From Earliella scabrosa (taxonomy: Eukaryota; Basidiomycota; Agaricomycetes; Polyporales; Polyporaceae), in assembly GCA_022605405.1 (NCBI GenBank), contig JABYQQ010000006.1:186001-250000 (forward strand): DNA of 64,000 nucleotides, in the 5' to 3' direction. Positions within the stretch are counted from its first letter, which is position 1. Every line of letters starts with the position of its first letter. Position numbers and translations under genes: made by a program. The notes beneath the pieces are model-generated. The model saw nothing but the letters and a program-made list of their open reading frames with translations, was not told the DNA's origin and made no database searches. Below are positions 36,989 to 50,078 of the stretch, piece by piece.

Positions 36989-39900
36989 GGAGTCCCGGGC
37001 GGGAGGGGGCTAAAGCGGGCGCATGTGAATCGCGACTGTGGGTTTCATGAGCTCGGAAGGATGGCGAAGGTCGACACTGGCACTGTATAACCCTAGTACA
37101 CACCCTTGCAAAGAACTTGTTGGAATCGCTCAGTGGCGTTGCAGATGCAGTGCATGGCACCGCCAGGGCATGGATGGAGCTCTCAGTATTCCTGGACACG
37201 TTCCGCAGTGACCAGGTCTCCTGAGAAGTAAATATTAGTCCGTCTTGAGTAGCAACTCGCGTGGCCTTGCATTTACGATTGATGAGGAATGAAGAGATCC
37301 TCCTTTAAGTATGAGGTTCTCCGCCGTTCCGCGTCACGCAAACCTGAGCCCGTGAAAATATTTTTCACATCAGTACTTTCGGTTGAAATTGCACAACGGC
37401 CTTATGAAACTTAGCAGGATTAGATGCCCTTGGGCATGGCTTTACCCTGAGTCGTTTTCGTGTTGGTACTTCACCAAACACTGTGCATAACTTATCAGGA
37501 AGGGCTAATATCTCAATTTGATGCATATGGGCCCGGACAGAGACAGGGAGACGTTTGATACCGGATCAATATATCGAGGACCGGGCTTCAGGTGGCTTCC
37601 GGGCCGAGAACGTGATCTCACATTGGAGAATACATCTCCAGACGGAGACAGATATCTCCACTCATGGCCCACGTCGACTGCATCTCCCATGCACGAGTAT
37701 GGACTGGGTCTCTACACATGCACTACGCGTACATTGCATATTGCAGGTCAAACAAGTACAGTAAAGTGGTTCACACGGTCATCCTCAGTTGTCTGTCCGG
37801 GTACACAGAACTTCGATGGAATTCTCGTCTACCGTCTACGTAGTCACAGGAATATGCTTGACCAAGCCATATGTTAGCATTCCCTGCAGTCCTACACCTA
37901 CCCATGCAGATTTGGTCTATTGTGCCACACGAGCACTTGAATTCACTGCATCAGACGGAGACGAGCGCAACGGCTGGAGAACACGATCTCAATACGGAGA
38001 TTAGATTTACGGATGCTGCCGGACCGAGCAGGCATCTCGGCCTCAGGAACACATCTCCTGACACGTGGAAGCCGAGACTCGGGCAAATGGTCTCCATCCG
38101 GAGAAAATCCGGATTCCTGATGTGAGCTCAGCTAGCACCAGGGAGGACCCCATACACAAGAACCTCAGGTACTACAGTACATGGACAGAGGTGTCTACTA
38201 TACAGATCTGACATATCATAGGTCATTTCAACTGTCTGAAGTTTTGACCTTAGCAACTTACCACCTTAACACATCTTAACAGGCTTGAGTTGCCTGCTAA
38301 GACACGTTAAGGGATTTCCACAAGTACTGATGCATACTCCGCTTACTTGAAGTAAGTAACTGTATTTACTAGGCAAAATGGTATAATGTCATCGATGATA
38401 AGGATTTGGTCATTTGCTCAAGGGCTCTTACTGAGATAATTGAGCTTTGGTCATGCACTTTTGCCTGCCCACTCTAGTTGACCTCTGTTTGCCTTCAAAC
38501 TCACCATGTGCACTCTGTATCTTGTGATGGGTATGGAAAAATTGTTTTTGTACATCTCCTGTGCATCAATACTTTGGTGAATCACTTATGCCCCTTATGA
38601 GCCATTATGAGACAATTAAGCCTGATTAACGCCAATTATTCTCCCATAAACAGAAGGAGGACCAGTGCCACAGCACTGCCACCATGAGCTCAATGGCCTT
38701 AAAACAGCCTCTTGCACCTGCTTTATTGCATGCTCAGAACATGACCAATTGCTCTCAGAATTCATAAGACAACTCGTCAGACTGAGCCTGGCTACAAAAT
38801 TTCAGTCCGAGGTGTTCACTGTGGCTGTGGCAGTCGAGCATGCTTTATGGCCACCAGAAGATAAGTGACACAATGGAACATAAGTGATTTGGCGAACTAC
38901 TGATGTGCCCATGAGGACGACAAAGACACTCACTTTTGTTCTTCAAAGTCTTGGTACCTTCATCAGAATTTCGAAGACATTCAGATAGGTGCTCAGAGTT
39001 ATAGGAGGCAGCATGCTCTCTTGAAAACAACACTCTCAGGTTATATCCATTAAGCAAGCAATTTTCAAAGAGTCTGTGGAGCCATAAAATCTTCTTGGAA
39101 CTCTTTTTGCAGCCATGCACATGGCAAAAGTGATGACCAAAATCTTACAAAAGTGTGGGTGCTTTTCCTCCAAATGTGGTCCAAACCTAACAAATCCTCT
39201 GCACTGAATGCAAATAATGGTGAGATCTTATCCCAATATATAGAGCAGACCAGATTTTTATCCAGAATGACTGAAGTCTGATACTGAACTTTGACATTAT
39301 ACCTGTAGTGGATGCCCAGTAAGAAACTGTTTACTCGCTCTAGCCCTAGTCTAGGGTTGGTCTGACTCTCAGGCACCCATGACACTGCCATCTTGGCATG
39401 TAAATATGCATCCAAAATTTGATGATTTGTGTGTCATGCTGGCCATATGTTGCACTTGTTTTTGTAGCTTTGGCCAATGGGCACTTGAATGAATGACCAC
39501 CTCACATTGCAGCTACATGTTGTGAAAACATATTGATTATAATATCATATGTTTCCAATCAAAACTGAGTGAGTCAGAACATAATAAACTTGCCCATATT
39601 GGGAAAAATGGACTGGGTGCTCGAGCACAGCATTGCGGCACTGGATATTGAACAGGTATTTGGCTGCTGGCACCTAGCCCACCTGCCCATTTTGCCTCAC
39701 CCAACATCTGCTCAATGTCTGGGGCATGGCGCTTCTGTACTGAAACTCTGGTTAGAAGTTATATATTCACCTTAAGTTCCCAAATATTGGACTGAACCAG
39801 CGCTCGCTTGAGCATGTATGGAGGCCTGATTAACACATATTGATGCAAGTCATACTTGATAATGGGCATAATAGATTTGGAGAACTATTGATGCAATATC

Positions 39901-41259
39901 ACAGGGGCTGAGCCCACAGTACTGCACCATTTTGATCTATTCAATATGGCTCTCCGTTGGTTAAATTTCGGCTGACTGTCATGTGTGACTGGGCATGAGG
40001 TCAGAGGTGACATCTAGGTGCTAATTGTCTCTGATGGTGGCACACTGTTATGCACGTTACAATCTGCCAGGTGTTCAGACCAGACCAGTCATGTCTGGGA
40101 TGGCCTCTCAGTGGCACAACATAAAATGGCCAATATTGTGGCCAGGAAAATGCTAAGGATCTCTAGACACAATCTTACATCTCCCTATAATATATATGAA
40201 CTTTCTCAGTCCAGTGGATGCAACATATCTCTACAACACTCTTTGAAAATTGAACCATAGAAATGTTCCTGTACCTGCCACTGGAAATAGCATTGCTATG
40301 AGCGAGTTAATACTGGGACAATGACCTATGTCAAGATACAGAAAATTTTCTCCCATCACCTTTATGGTCCAGAAAAGGCAACATGAGCAAAAAGATCATG
40401 ATACAGCCATTATTTCAGAGACTATTCTTTGATTATTCTGTGCATGGCACTCATTGCATATCTTGACAATATCTTGGATGCAGATCATTGTTTGGGCACA
40501 AAGAATGTCCATGACATTTCCTATGTATTTTTTGGATCAGGACATGGTAACATTTTGGCGGCTCAAAGTAAATTATTGGAGTACACGCTTAGGTGAGCCC
40601 TGGGTTAGTTCTAGTACCTGGGAATTTTGGGCCGTCAGATAATTTCCGACCAGTGCTTCCATACTGGAGCATTGTGCCCCAGACATTGAATAGATATTGG
40701 ACAAACCAATATTGGAGCAAGGGCTAAGCACTGGCTGCCAAATGTCTGCTGGATACTCAGTGCCTTACCCACAGATAATTTCCAACCAGATATTGTAAGC
40801 TTCCAGCACACACCTGGGTGTGTATGCTTATTATGATCCCCTGGTCTTGGCAAGTTCTGAAAAATGTGGTAAAATTTCAAATCACTTATGAATATTGTTC
40901 GCATTTTCTCCAGCTATGATATTTTCCAGTCACATTGTATGGAACCATCTGGTCAAGTTGTCAGTGTCACAAGTCACACCCTCTGTTGCATTGATCAAAT
41001 CAATATATATATAATCACAAAGTAATTCTGAGCCTCAAGAACACTTGCATACTTGTAGCATGTTCTTAAGTATACTTATGTGATTTTATATGGTATATGA
41101 ACAGATCGAAATCACACAAAGTAATTCAATTCATAGATTCAATGCCACCATACGTTTATTATAGAAAAAATTGTATAACATGAACATTGACTGTAACAGA
41201 TATGGCGTAGATTAGATTAGATACAGGAATAAGCACCTACAATTATGTACATGCTTATG
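36989..41259. other. AT-rich gene-free region
   Basis: From about 37.0 kb the base composition drops to AT-rich and no open frame longer than about 120 codons shows a domain. The first kilobase has scattered ctcc/ggag palindromic motifs (37560-38120). The rest looks like decayed mobile DNA. Apart from the 39.6/40.8 kb inverted pair listed separately, I see nothing nameable. Confidence 0.5.
39590..40800. repeat. diverged inverted repeat pair, about 170 bp arms
   Basis: The segment around 39600-39765 aligns imperfectly with the reverse complement of about 40625-40800. Both contain caatgtctggggca and neighbouring matches such as tattgaacaggtatttggc against tattggtttgtccaatatc-like text. Conceptual translations also align (TSAQCLGHGASVLKLWLEVI with ISIQCLGHNAPVWKHWSEII), showing relatedness rather than coding. 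It may be the long TIRs of an old element of about 1.2 kb. Confidence 0.4.
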
Positions 41260-41947
41260 CCATGGCAAAGATCAGCCTTTCACCACGTCCACCCAGCATC
41301 TGCTACAAAGTACACACGCATTGTCCCAATATAGAGATTGGTGCAACGTACTCTGGGTGTGTGTGACCGAGGCTACTCAAGATTTATTACACTTTTTTTA
41401 CGTTTCTCCACTAACTAGTGGACTTCTATATTGGAATAGTGCAGCAGGCATGAAGCCAGCAAGTCCATGGCGATGCAACAGGCATCGAACCTCCAACCAC
41501 CTGGACACCAGACCACGAGCACAGGCAGTGCGACAGTCCCAGGTGGATGCCTGCTGTCACCCCGACAACAGGTGTCACCTCATAATAGGACGGGCCCAAT
41601 ACCCCCATCAGGAATGGACACCTTTTCTAGGCAATCAACGCCAGTCAGACACCTACAGGAGGGTGTGAACACGGGCCCCTCTGCAGACCACATTCGCAGA
41701 CCAGCTGGCCCACCAACAGGAATCGGCTTCGTGCTCGGGATCTCCACAAGTGCTACCACCAAATATCACCCTATGGCTGGCCAGGAAGACCAGGGAATTA
41801 CCCCACTTGTCTAGCCAGCTCAGCAACACTGAAACAATCCACAGATATTCTCCGTTGAGTGCCGGAGGCCCGATCTTATCATCTCCAGGGCTGAAACGCC
41901 AGTGCAAAGAGATTAGACTACGTAAGGAGCAATTTGGCTCTATAGTA

Positions 41948-42815
41948 CTTGGTTTAAAGTGAGCCATGTCTGGCATGAACAATTGATGAGTGTTTTATTT
42001 TGACTGCTAGAAATATATTGTACCCTCTGTATTTCTACAGCAAAACATATATGATACAGCAGAAGACTAATGCTATGAATGTTGGTAATTTGTACAAGCT
42101 TTCTATCCAATACAATCTTTGTGTGATGTATTATATAAGATCTTCAATATGTGCAACTAGTATATAAAAGTCGAAGAATATTAACAAAGACCATTGGATA
42201 TATGTCAATTAATAAATAAACAGTTCAAGAACACCATACATTTTTAACAAAATCAAATTCATCAGTAAAGTATGGGTGACTGTTCATATTTGATCAATTG
42301 TTGAACATATCTAACTGCATCAATGTAATGCATTGAGACACAGTAGTGTGGTGTGGTGAAAGAAGGATGGAAGAATCTGGAAAAGAGTGAAGTGAAGCTA
42401 GAAAACATGTTACATGTCTGGCTACAGCAGTGTACTGCATATGATGATTTAGTTGTTGTTGATTATACTAAGTGAGTAATTTATTCAAATAGAGCTATAA
42501 AATGCAAACAGAATGATATATAATACATGGTGATAGCACCACATAGTAAGAAGTCATTGAAGTAGCAGTAATAGTGTCACAGTGTGATGTCACGCGTTAA
42601 AAAAGCGCCCACAAGCGCCCAAAAACAGCGTCTAAGTGGTGGCTGTGCTATGGGCGCTTATTCAACAATTAACGGTACTTATTTAGTAAGTACTGCTACT
42701 TACTGCTGTAAGCTGGATTTCAATGTTTTTCTCACGGGGCAAGATCATGGTGACATCTCTCTGGCTGGTGTCTGGCTGCATAAAGAACGATTTCTTCGTA
42801 CCTCACCAATTGTAA
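41948..42815 (+). mobile_element. element X1, non-autonomous copy in gypsy gag
   Basis: 868 bp. Begins CTTGGTTTAAAGTGAGCC and carries AATTGATGAG about 30 bases in; ends ACCTCACCAATTGTAA. The flanks join in frame in the gag relic when it is removed, with no target duplication (or at most one A). The last ~470 bases match the X4 copy at 51.43-51.93 kb, including the tract with repeated gcgccc motifs and the ATAAAGAACGATTTCTTCG block near the end. No coding capacity was recognised. Confidence 0.7.
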
Positions 42816-44712
42816 TCTACTATAGTCCATACAACAGTGGCCGCATTAGTAGACCCTGACACCACAGAACGCGAGATTCTTGAAGACGTAGCTGGCGCAC
42901 TAGCCAACCAAGGCTTCAACCAAGCTGGCAGCGTAGCTGGGGAAATCGCCGCAGCCTTGCCTGACCTATCCCAACACAAAGACGAGGTCAAAGTAGAGGA
43001 TGTGATTGGCAACACTTTCAACAGCAATGACAACGTGGCGGGAAACCAATCTCTACCTACGATAGCAGACGATTTGTATGCTAGTGAAGGTGCAACTGTC
43101 CCTGCTTCCACGATATCCGCCCTAGGCTTGAATCTACCCAGCGACTTTGATACTCACACCTTGGTCTACACGGAGACTAGAGAATCACCATGCACCAAGG
43201 CCGTCCAACATCAGGAGGACATCCAGTGGCTAGATGATATTCTAGCTAAGGGCCGAGCGTCTCGTCAGCAGCCCAACGGACCATTGGAGAATGCTTCCTC
43301 CACAGATCAACAGCCAGTACAATCTCCATTGGTCCATATAAACACGGGGTTCTCAGAATCTTCTGTGCCCCAAGAGCTGATATCCTGCACACACCATCCA
43401 TCACGCCCAGCAGCGCTGGTATCACACGAAATTGCCTGTCAGACACCGCCACACCTGAGACAGCTACGCAAAAGAGGGTTCAGTCACATATCCGACATTG
43501 AATCGGATAATGCTACGGAATGGGAACACCCAGCAACACAGACATCAAACAGAAACCAGGCAAGAGCCCGGCGTAACAGCCGAGGGCATAACATTCACTT
43601 TCCACCTACACCAAGAATGCATCGCATCGAGTGAACGACAGCTCAAGGACGAGCAGGAGAAGCTGGAGGAGACCCGCTTGGCAGTGACTCATCAAGTAGC
43701 TGGTTGGAGGGTCGCAATGACAACAATAGACCACCATCACGGTGACCAACAAATACCTCATCATCCGGGCGCGGACCACCACCAGGTGAAGACTCACGCT
43801 GAGGACCACCAGGACGAGGCCCACCAGGAGGCCCACCAGGTGGAGGACCACCGGGGGGAGGTGGACCACTGAGCAGCAGCTCACCTAGCGGTGATGCAGA
43901 TGACAAAGACAGTGATACAGAGGATGGCAGTCATCAAGGACAGCCTTATGCTACCTGATCTATCAGTAGTGACCCGTCCAGACACACTAGATCGCAGGGA
44001 GGATGGTCGTGAAACAAGCCCAGTAATGATGACGGAGAGGCGAAAGGGAATATCCCTGACCACCCCAAGTTTGAAAGTTTCAGGGCAGGTATAGGGAATT
44101 ATCACCTATCTACTATCACTCCATTCATGTACGGTGCCGCAATGGCGCACAATCACAGTGTGCCAAATAATTATTCGCTGCCTGGAGTAAACACTGCGAA
44201 TCTGCATGATAGCATGTATCTTGAAGATCTTTCGAGAATGTCTTGGCGATGACCCCACCAATGACCCCACCAAACCCATCGAACCATGGCTAAAGATGGC
44301 TAAAACACAGCCACCTAAGGCTTATGACGGCAAGGATGACAACGACACATTCAATGTCTGGCTTAAGGGTGTGCTCGAATACTTCGCCATGCTCAGAATC
44401 CAAGGACCCGAGCGAGAGCCTCTACAAACCAACATGACCTCTAACTTCTCGGAAGGCACCACAGCGAACTGGTATCAACAGAACATCAAGTCTGCCATCT
44501 GAGACCCAAGTTGGACTGTATCCTTCCAAGAAGCAATCATAGCTCTGTACCGACAATTCATCGTGACCGACACCTTCCAGGAGGCTCAAGATAGCTTTTT
44601 GTGTATCAAATATGATGCACAAGCTGGTGGAGTAGCCAAACTATACGAACTGATGGTATACTACCCAGAACAAATGTCTCAACACCCTTTGGAATACGAC
44701 ATGATCAACAAA

Positions 44713-45916
44713 TTACGATTGATGAGGATACCGAAGAAATCGTTCTTTAGAGGGTGACATTGCCACTTAGATGCCAAACACCTTTTCAACCCCATGGAAA
44801 CAACATTGAGACTCCGCTTACTCTCTACTTATGCTGTGCTTTCAGATGACATAAGCACCAGTAACAAAGTTTCTTACCATCAAACCCTGACACAGGGTTA
44901 GGGCAGGCGCTATTAGGGTCGCATTGATGCCCTGAGCACAGCTTGCCTTTGTATGGCTGGTAGCTGTGGCAGTGATAACCAGTATTAACACAATGATAGC
45001 CCTATTAAATGCCATCAAAATGAGTTCACTTTCATAATATTTGGATAAGAACTGGCTGAGATATGGCCACAACAGTGTTTATACAATGTGTCCCACTACA
45101 GGTCAACGTCAGTTGGCTAAAAATAGCACTTGGTCGCGGCTTCGCTTGCAAGCGAAACCGTGACCATTCGGATTTCTGGGGCCGATAGGCACTTATTTTG
45201 CGCTCACATGACTGGTGCTTCAAGTGAGCTTCTATGCCACTATATCTCTATGTATATATAGACTTGTTATATATCATTAGAAGCACATCTAATAGGCAGT
45301 CTTTTACAAGTTGCTTATGTAATATTTGCATATAATGCTGGCTTACAAACAAGTAGACACTGTCTATTACTTTTGTTTGCTTACCAAAAATATGATAGTA
45401 TATGTTATAAAGATCACAAAATGAGCTCTATCTGATGGTGCTATACAGCTATACACACAAGGTTATATGCATGCATTTATGCTGAAAATTTGAGTTAGTG
45501 TGATTGAATGTATACAATTTCAATCATGACTATAGAGGAATATCCAGAGACTGTTTCAAATGTGCATCTTAAAAAGAGATTTTGCATTAGTCGTTCAGTC
45601 ATCAACTTCATCAGCAAGTCAAGAACAGCATTGAATAATTGGGTAGCAGAAGCATTAATTCAAATGCTTTATCAGTTTGCTTCACTGCTTGAGGCTCACT
45701 TGAGTGCCATAATATTATTCATTACTAGCTGTGGCAGTTAGTTATTTGTGATATTAGTGAGACTGTAACAATAGCATATGCTTTCAGGAAGAACATAGAA
45801 AACCTTAGTTAGACAGGCAAGTTGGATGAAAAAAACAGGTTGTGTACAAACTACAAACAGTGATATACCAAAATCTCATCAATCGTTTTTGCCATTATGG
45901 CCCATTTCAAACCAAG
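44713..45916 (-). mobile_element. element X2, non-autonomous copy in gypsy gag
   Basis: 1,204 bp in reverse orientation. Left end TTACGATTGATGAGGATACC followed by GAAGAAATCGTTCTTT; right end GGCCCATTTCAAACCAAG. Left flank AACAAA and right flank TTTGTTGAC join to restore the gag reading NKFVDSLP. No duplication is seen. The interior is AT-rich and non-coding, unlike X3 in most of its length. Confidence 0.7.
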
Positions 45917-46427
45917 TTTGTTGACTCCCTACCATCTCATATCGAACAGCACCTAATAATAGGTTGAGGCCTCCACCGATGACGAAACACTTTTGCCGAG
46001 TTTGTTAACCAGGCCAAGGAGATAGAAGAAGCATTATCTCATATGAGAACACATCGCGCCACCATGACACAACAAACTCCTGGAACTGCATCCACCAGTA
46101 GCAATGGTAACTTGAAACCAACTACTGTGGACAAAGGTAAACAGAAGTCAATACCTCGGGATGAAACGAGTAAACCACCCTACAAGACATCCGGCCATAA
46201 ACAAGGGAACCCAACTCCAGGTCAATCGGGAGGCGGTAACCGACCGTTTTGACCTAGCACCTGTAGGCTCCATACTTGTATCACAAACCCCCAGACCTGT
46301 GGTGCTCCATTGTGACTTTTGGTGGGCCCGAGATAACACACCTCATGTCATTTGTAACAAGGTCTTGTCAGAATGGGCTGCACTTGTTAAAAATAGCCCT
46401 AGGGCAGTTTGTCACATTTGTGTGCAT

Positions 46428-46767
46428 TAGGGCTGAGCACGGATCTGATCTAGAGAGCTACAGCTCTCTACCTACAGGTAATGGTCACTTCAGACCCTCT
46501 GATCCAGATCCGTCAAAACCCAAACCTATAGGTATTTAGTGTGGGTACCTACAGGTACCTATAGGTCTTTTTTCCAAGGATGCATATTTATGTGTTTCTC
46601 AACAAATCAAGTATGTTTGTAGAGAAGAATCAATATATTTTCTTGATCCAGATCCGTACAGATCAAGATCCACACTGATCCAGATCCGCACTGATCCGAA
46701 CTTACAGGTATTTTCACAGGTACCTAGACTGTGACCTATAGGTATGTCTGATCCGTGCTCACCCCTA
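46428..46767 (-). mobile_element. hAT-type MITE Y1, 340 bp, 8-bp TSD GTGTGCAT
   Basis: Ends TAGGGCTGAGCACGGATC and GATCCGTGCTCACCCCTA form terminal inverted repeats. The 8 bases GTGTGCAT flank it on both sides (46420-46427 and 46768-46775), the signature of hAT superfamily insertion. The inside is full of acctataggt and ggatctggatc-type short repeats. No coding capacity. Confidence 0.88.
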
Positions 46768-46775
46768 GTGTGCAT

Positions 46776-47768
46776 TTGTAGCTAGTCTGGTAGCTTTTCC
46801 ACCACTTGTCAGAATCCGCTCTAGGACAGTTTGTCACATCTGTGTGTACTTGTAGCTAGTCTTGTAGCTTTCTGACCACTTGTCAGAATCCATATTGGGG
46901 TGATGTTGATGGCTTTCCTGGGATAGTAGGGGTGCTTATCTAATGTTGTGGCACTGTTTGGGCGCTTTTTTGATGCCCATAAGCGGTAGGTGACCCTATA
47001 GGGGGCTATCTGCCTGCCTCCCCTCTAGCTCCCTCAAATCTGCACCAATTGGGCTGTATGTGGGTGCAGGTTCGCACTTTTAGCCTCTATTCAATGGTGT
47101 AATGTACAGAAGATAGTGCTCAGAATTGTGGTATGTGCAGCTGTATGTAGCTACTACTATTTACTGTCTGCTGTACATTGGGGGAACCACTGATCTATAT
47201 TTCATGTACAGGGTACTGTTAGATGGGGAAAAATCACAGCTTTCCAATGCACCCTATATCATGGTATGACATGGAGTAGCAGCTGAGATATGGCACAACA
47301 CATTTTTGCAAAATTTTATACTATTGTTTGCCTGATATCTTGGAATTGTGTGGGTGATGTGCAATTTACTATACACCATTGAATTGGCATTGAGCAGGGC
47401 TTTCCAATGGTACCCTGATCACCCCAATCTGTAGAGATTATCTGACCCTCTCCTCCTGACCCCATTTCCATCAATCCTCTAGTAGCTCTGTGGCATCTCA
47501 GTATTTTGGCCTACAACTTTGGGAGAAACATCATCCAGTATTTATCCTCTGATGTGGAAAATATCAGGGGATGAAGCTGTCTATAGCATCTGTTCTGGAC
47601 CTAACACACTCAGTACATTTCTAGCAGTGTTTGGCTCATTGTGGACTCAGAACCTTATGGATTGTCATGCTGTTTGCTGTATCTTCCAGGCTTCATATAG
47701 GTATCCTCACATAGCTTCAGCCATCCAGATGTGCTCTTGATCTCACTGGATTCTCTTATCAGCTCTCT
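46776..47768. other. repeat-derived non-coding region
   Basis: Short tandem similarity around Y1: the string cacttgtcagaat with a following gacagtttgtcacat and ttgtagctagtc recurs at about 46370-46430, 46795-46860 and 46875. The remainder has no recognisable gene or element end. Confidence 0.4.
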
Positions 47769-48014
47769 ACCTTGCTCACCTCCACACATGTCCAGATCTC
47801 CCCAGCTGCCAGGTCCACCCTGTTGTCAAAATCGCGCAGATCGTGATGCTCACTGGCGTTGATAGGGCTGACAAATGCAGGCCTCGACTCAATACCCTGC
47901 ATAATGCGCAGAGCACCAAGAGTGCGAAGCCTGGCCTCGGCCCTCCATGTTGAGCTTCCATTGCTGGTAGTTGTGATTGTTGAGCTTGGGAAAGATCGGT
48001 GCAGATGGCGCCAT
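47769..48014 (-). pseudogene. Ty1/copia gag start, frameshifted relic
   Basis: From ATG 48014 the reading MAPSAPIFPKLNNHNYQQWK then LNME is the usual opening of copia gag. The frame shifts near 47945 and continues LRTLGALRIMQGIESRPAF and AAGEIWTCVEVSK. The sequence just upstream in this orientation, GGTTATGAGCCC at 48227-48238, directly follows an LTR end and resembles the primer-binding region of fungal copia elements. No pol was found to the left. Confidence 0.7.
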
Positions 48015-49549
48015 GGGTGTGGGTTGGTGACATGGCGCGCGATGGGCTGGCAAAAAGACGAAGCGAACAGATGAAAACTGCAGGATATATCGAGGAAAGA
48101 TGAAGCAGAGAGTTCCAGAGAGAGAAGGAGTCAAGCAGAGAGAAGGAAGAGATGGATGGGGACCAGGATGAGGTCTTGAGAGCGTTGAACAGGCAGGGAT
48201 GGACGTCTGGAGGGTGTCAGAGCGCAGGGCTCATAACCTGTTGGCTGCAGGGCACCTCAGAGCAGTCACAATGGCCTAGGTCGAGCTCTGTGAAGTCTAA
48301 TATATTGCAGATGACAATAACACCCACCTAGGTCGAGCTCTGTGAAGTCTAAGGACGCCAGAGCTCGACGAGGAGGAAGTTTGCAGTGCGCACTACATCG
48401 TGGGAAAGAACTGTACAGTTGTGCGCGCAGTAAGGCGCCGAAAATCAATGAAGAAAAATGACAAGGCAAAAGCGCTCAAAAGTGCGAGGGTTCAATCCTG
48501 GGACTGGGCAAAAGTAGAAACATTTTATAACTCGGGAATGGGGCGTGATCTCCGTGCACCAATTGGAGTGTTGGTCGGGTGCACTGCCAGTGACCCTCCT
48601 GCAAACTTGTGACTTGATGCGGTCACAGGAACTCGTGCTATCGCACAGTAGGGGTGAGCACGGATCAGACATACCTATAGGTCACTTGGTTTGAAGTGGG
48701 CCAATCTCTGGCAGAAACGATTGATGAGTTGCATATTGTTATAGTCCATGTATTGTAGTAAAAATAATGTCTCTGATTCTATGTCTATCATTTCTGAATA
48801 ACATTTGCCATAGAGGTATCTTCAATCTGATGGATTGTGTTCTGCAGAATATACTCTTTCAATAAAGATAATACTGTGTAGAGAGCCCCAGAGAGCAATG
48901 CAGCACTGCATTTAATCATATACTGTAGAACCTTTTTGCATATTTGATTGTATAGCCTGTCTGAGATTTCTCTACAATCCAAATATACAGCTAAGAGTGG
49001 TCATTATTGGAAAGCTCAGAAGTCCTAGTAAGTTATTCTATTAGTCAGACAATTGTCATTGCTACACACCCACAATGCAAAGGCACTTGCTGCTTAGCTA
49101 GTTCTTGAAGCAATGTTAGCATTGAAGCTGCTCTATGCTCACAATGTGAGTGTGTTCTTTCTGTATTCATACAAGGTTCAATCTTCTCAATTCACTCAGA
49201 AATGTAGAAGCTATGGTTATATCATCAGTGTCATCTTCCAGATTGTAAGCATCACTATGGGTAGTGGCAATAAATAACAGTTCATCAATATGGTCATTAT
49301 CAAGTTCCAAGTCTTTATAGTGAGCAATGTCAATGCTTACAGTTTGATATCAGTGTCACCTCCTTCAACATCCACATTTGACAGGACACTGCAGTATTTT
49401 CTGTGCAGGCTATGGTATAGTATGATTGACAGGGGAATATCATCTACTATGTGTCACATGAGTCTTCAATCTATATCTCAGTATATAGTCCTTGAGATGC
49501 TGATTCCAATGATATATATTATGCCATATCTTGCTATGCTATGTGCAGA

Positions 49550-50077
49550 TGATGAAATTCTGAGATTATCCAGTGGGCAGGCGAACACTTAAGCGCACAA
49601 ACACTGCTGTCTTTTTCTATTTTTACATAAGACCCCCACAATCATACCCGGCGTCCCAACCTCCGTCAACTCCGTGAATGGGAAGGGATATGGTCATTTC
49701 TGATCGCTCCGCTTCCACGGCCTAGTACTCCCCAACGTGGTTACTGCATTTGTCACGCTAACGGGAATCCACCCGCGCGTTCCCACTCCTCGCAAATTCC
49801 ACCGCCCCAACTGGTTGGCGGGGTATGCAATTTCGCGGTCCGCCCTACAGTTTTCAGGCGGCGCTGTGCAATTGGTTCTGATTCGGTCCCATCGCAGGCT
49901 CCACGTGTCTTCTTCGGCTGGTCCCGGATAATCGATGGTTGAAGATGGAGAGATAAGGAGTGGTGGTGGAAGGAATTGCGGCATGAACAAGGGTGGGCCC
50001 GGCGGGAATCGAACCCGCGGTTCTACTACAAGGGTAGTGAACCCTCCACGCAACTCTGCCGCTGAGCCACGCGGGCC
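49550..50077 (-). mobile_element. tRNA-headed SINE-like retroelement, 528 bp, 16-bp TSD
   Basis: Flanked by the direct repeat CTATGCTATGTGCAGA at 49534-49549 and 50078-50093. The related X copy at 61.57 kb has this 16-mer only once (one mismatch, 61566-61581), so it is an empty site. On the minus strand the insert begins with a tRNA-like sequence carrying a pol III A box (TGGCTCAGCGG) and B box (GGTTCGATTCC). About 445 bases of unrelated, GC-richer body follow, with no long poly(A). tRNA head plus long TSD is the usual mark of a SINE. The body was not recognised. Confidence 0.75.
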
Positions 50078-50078
50078 C
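49994..50078 (-). tRNA. tRNA-like head of the SINE-like element
   Basis: 85 nt. A perfect 7-bp acceptor stem (GGGCCCG with CGGGCCC), discriminator A, perfect T arm (GCGGG TTCGATT CCCGC) and a D arm (GCTC AGCGGCA GAGT) are visible. The central part does not fold into a clean anticodon arm. One 5-bp stem with loop TTCACTA would give CAC (Val), but the D-side linker and variable region are then too long; a competing hairpin GGTTC...GAACC also exists. I read it as a tRNA-derived promoter head and not a working tRNA gene. Confidence 0.45.

Larger units (their letters stand above)
41467..46252 (+). pseudogene. Ty3/gypsy-type retrotransposon gag relic, split by two X insertions
   Basis: Removing X elements at 41948-42815 and 44713-45916 restores gag reading. 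The first junction reads FGSIV|STIVHTTVAALVDPD and the second EYDMIN K|FVDSLPSHIEQHLI. The gag core is PKAYDGKDDNDTFNVWLKGV, then TANWYQQNIKSAI, SWTVSFQEAI, and AEFVNQAKEIEEALSHMRTH near the end. Before it lies a low-complexity His/Gly/Pro-rich tract (43780-43870). Lesions: TGA after IKSAI at about 44501 (probably from Trp TGG), stops after HLIIG near 45975, and frame changes in the N-terminal part. No protease, reverse transcriptase or integrase was found in the window, and LTRs could not be defined. Confidence 0.7.

Noticed and set aside
42837..43634. 265-codon open frame as an independent host gene
   Set aside because: Joined across X1 it is part of the gypsy gag leader; the surroundings are all transposon-derived.
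49994..50078. Functional nuclear tRNA gene
   Set aside because: The anticodon arm does not fold acceptably, and it lies exactly at the start of a TSD-flanked insert, so a SINE head is the better reading.
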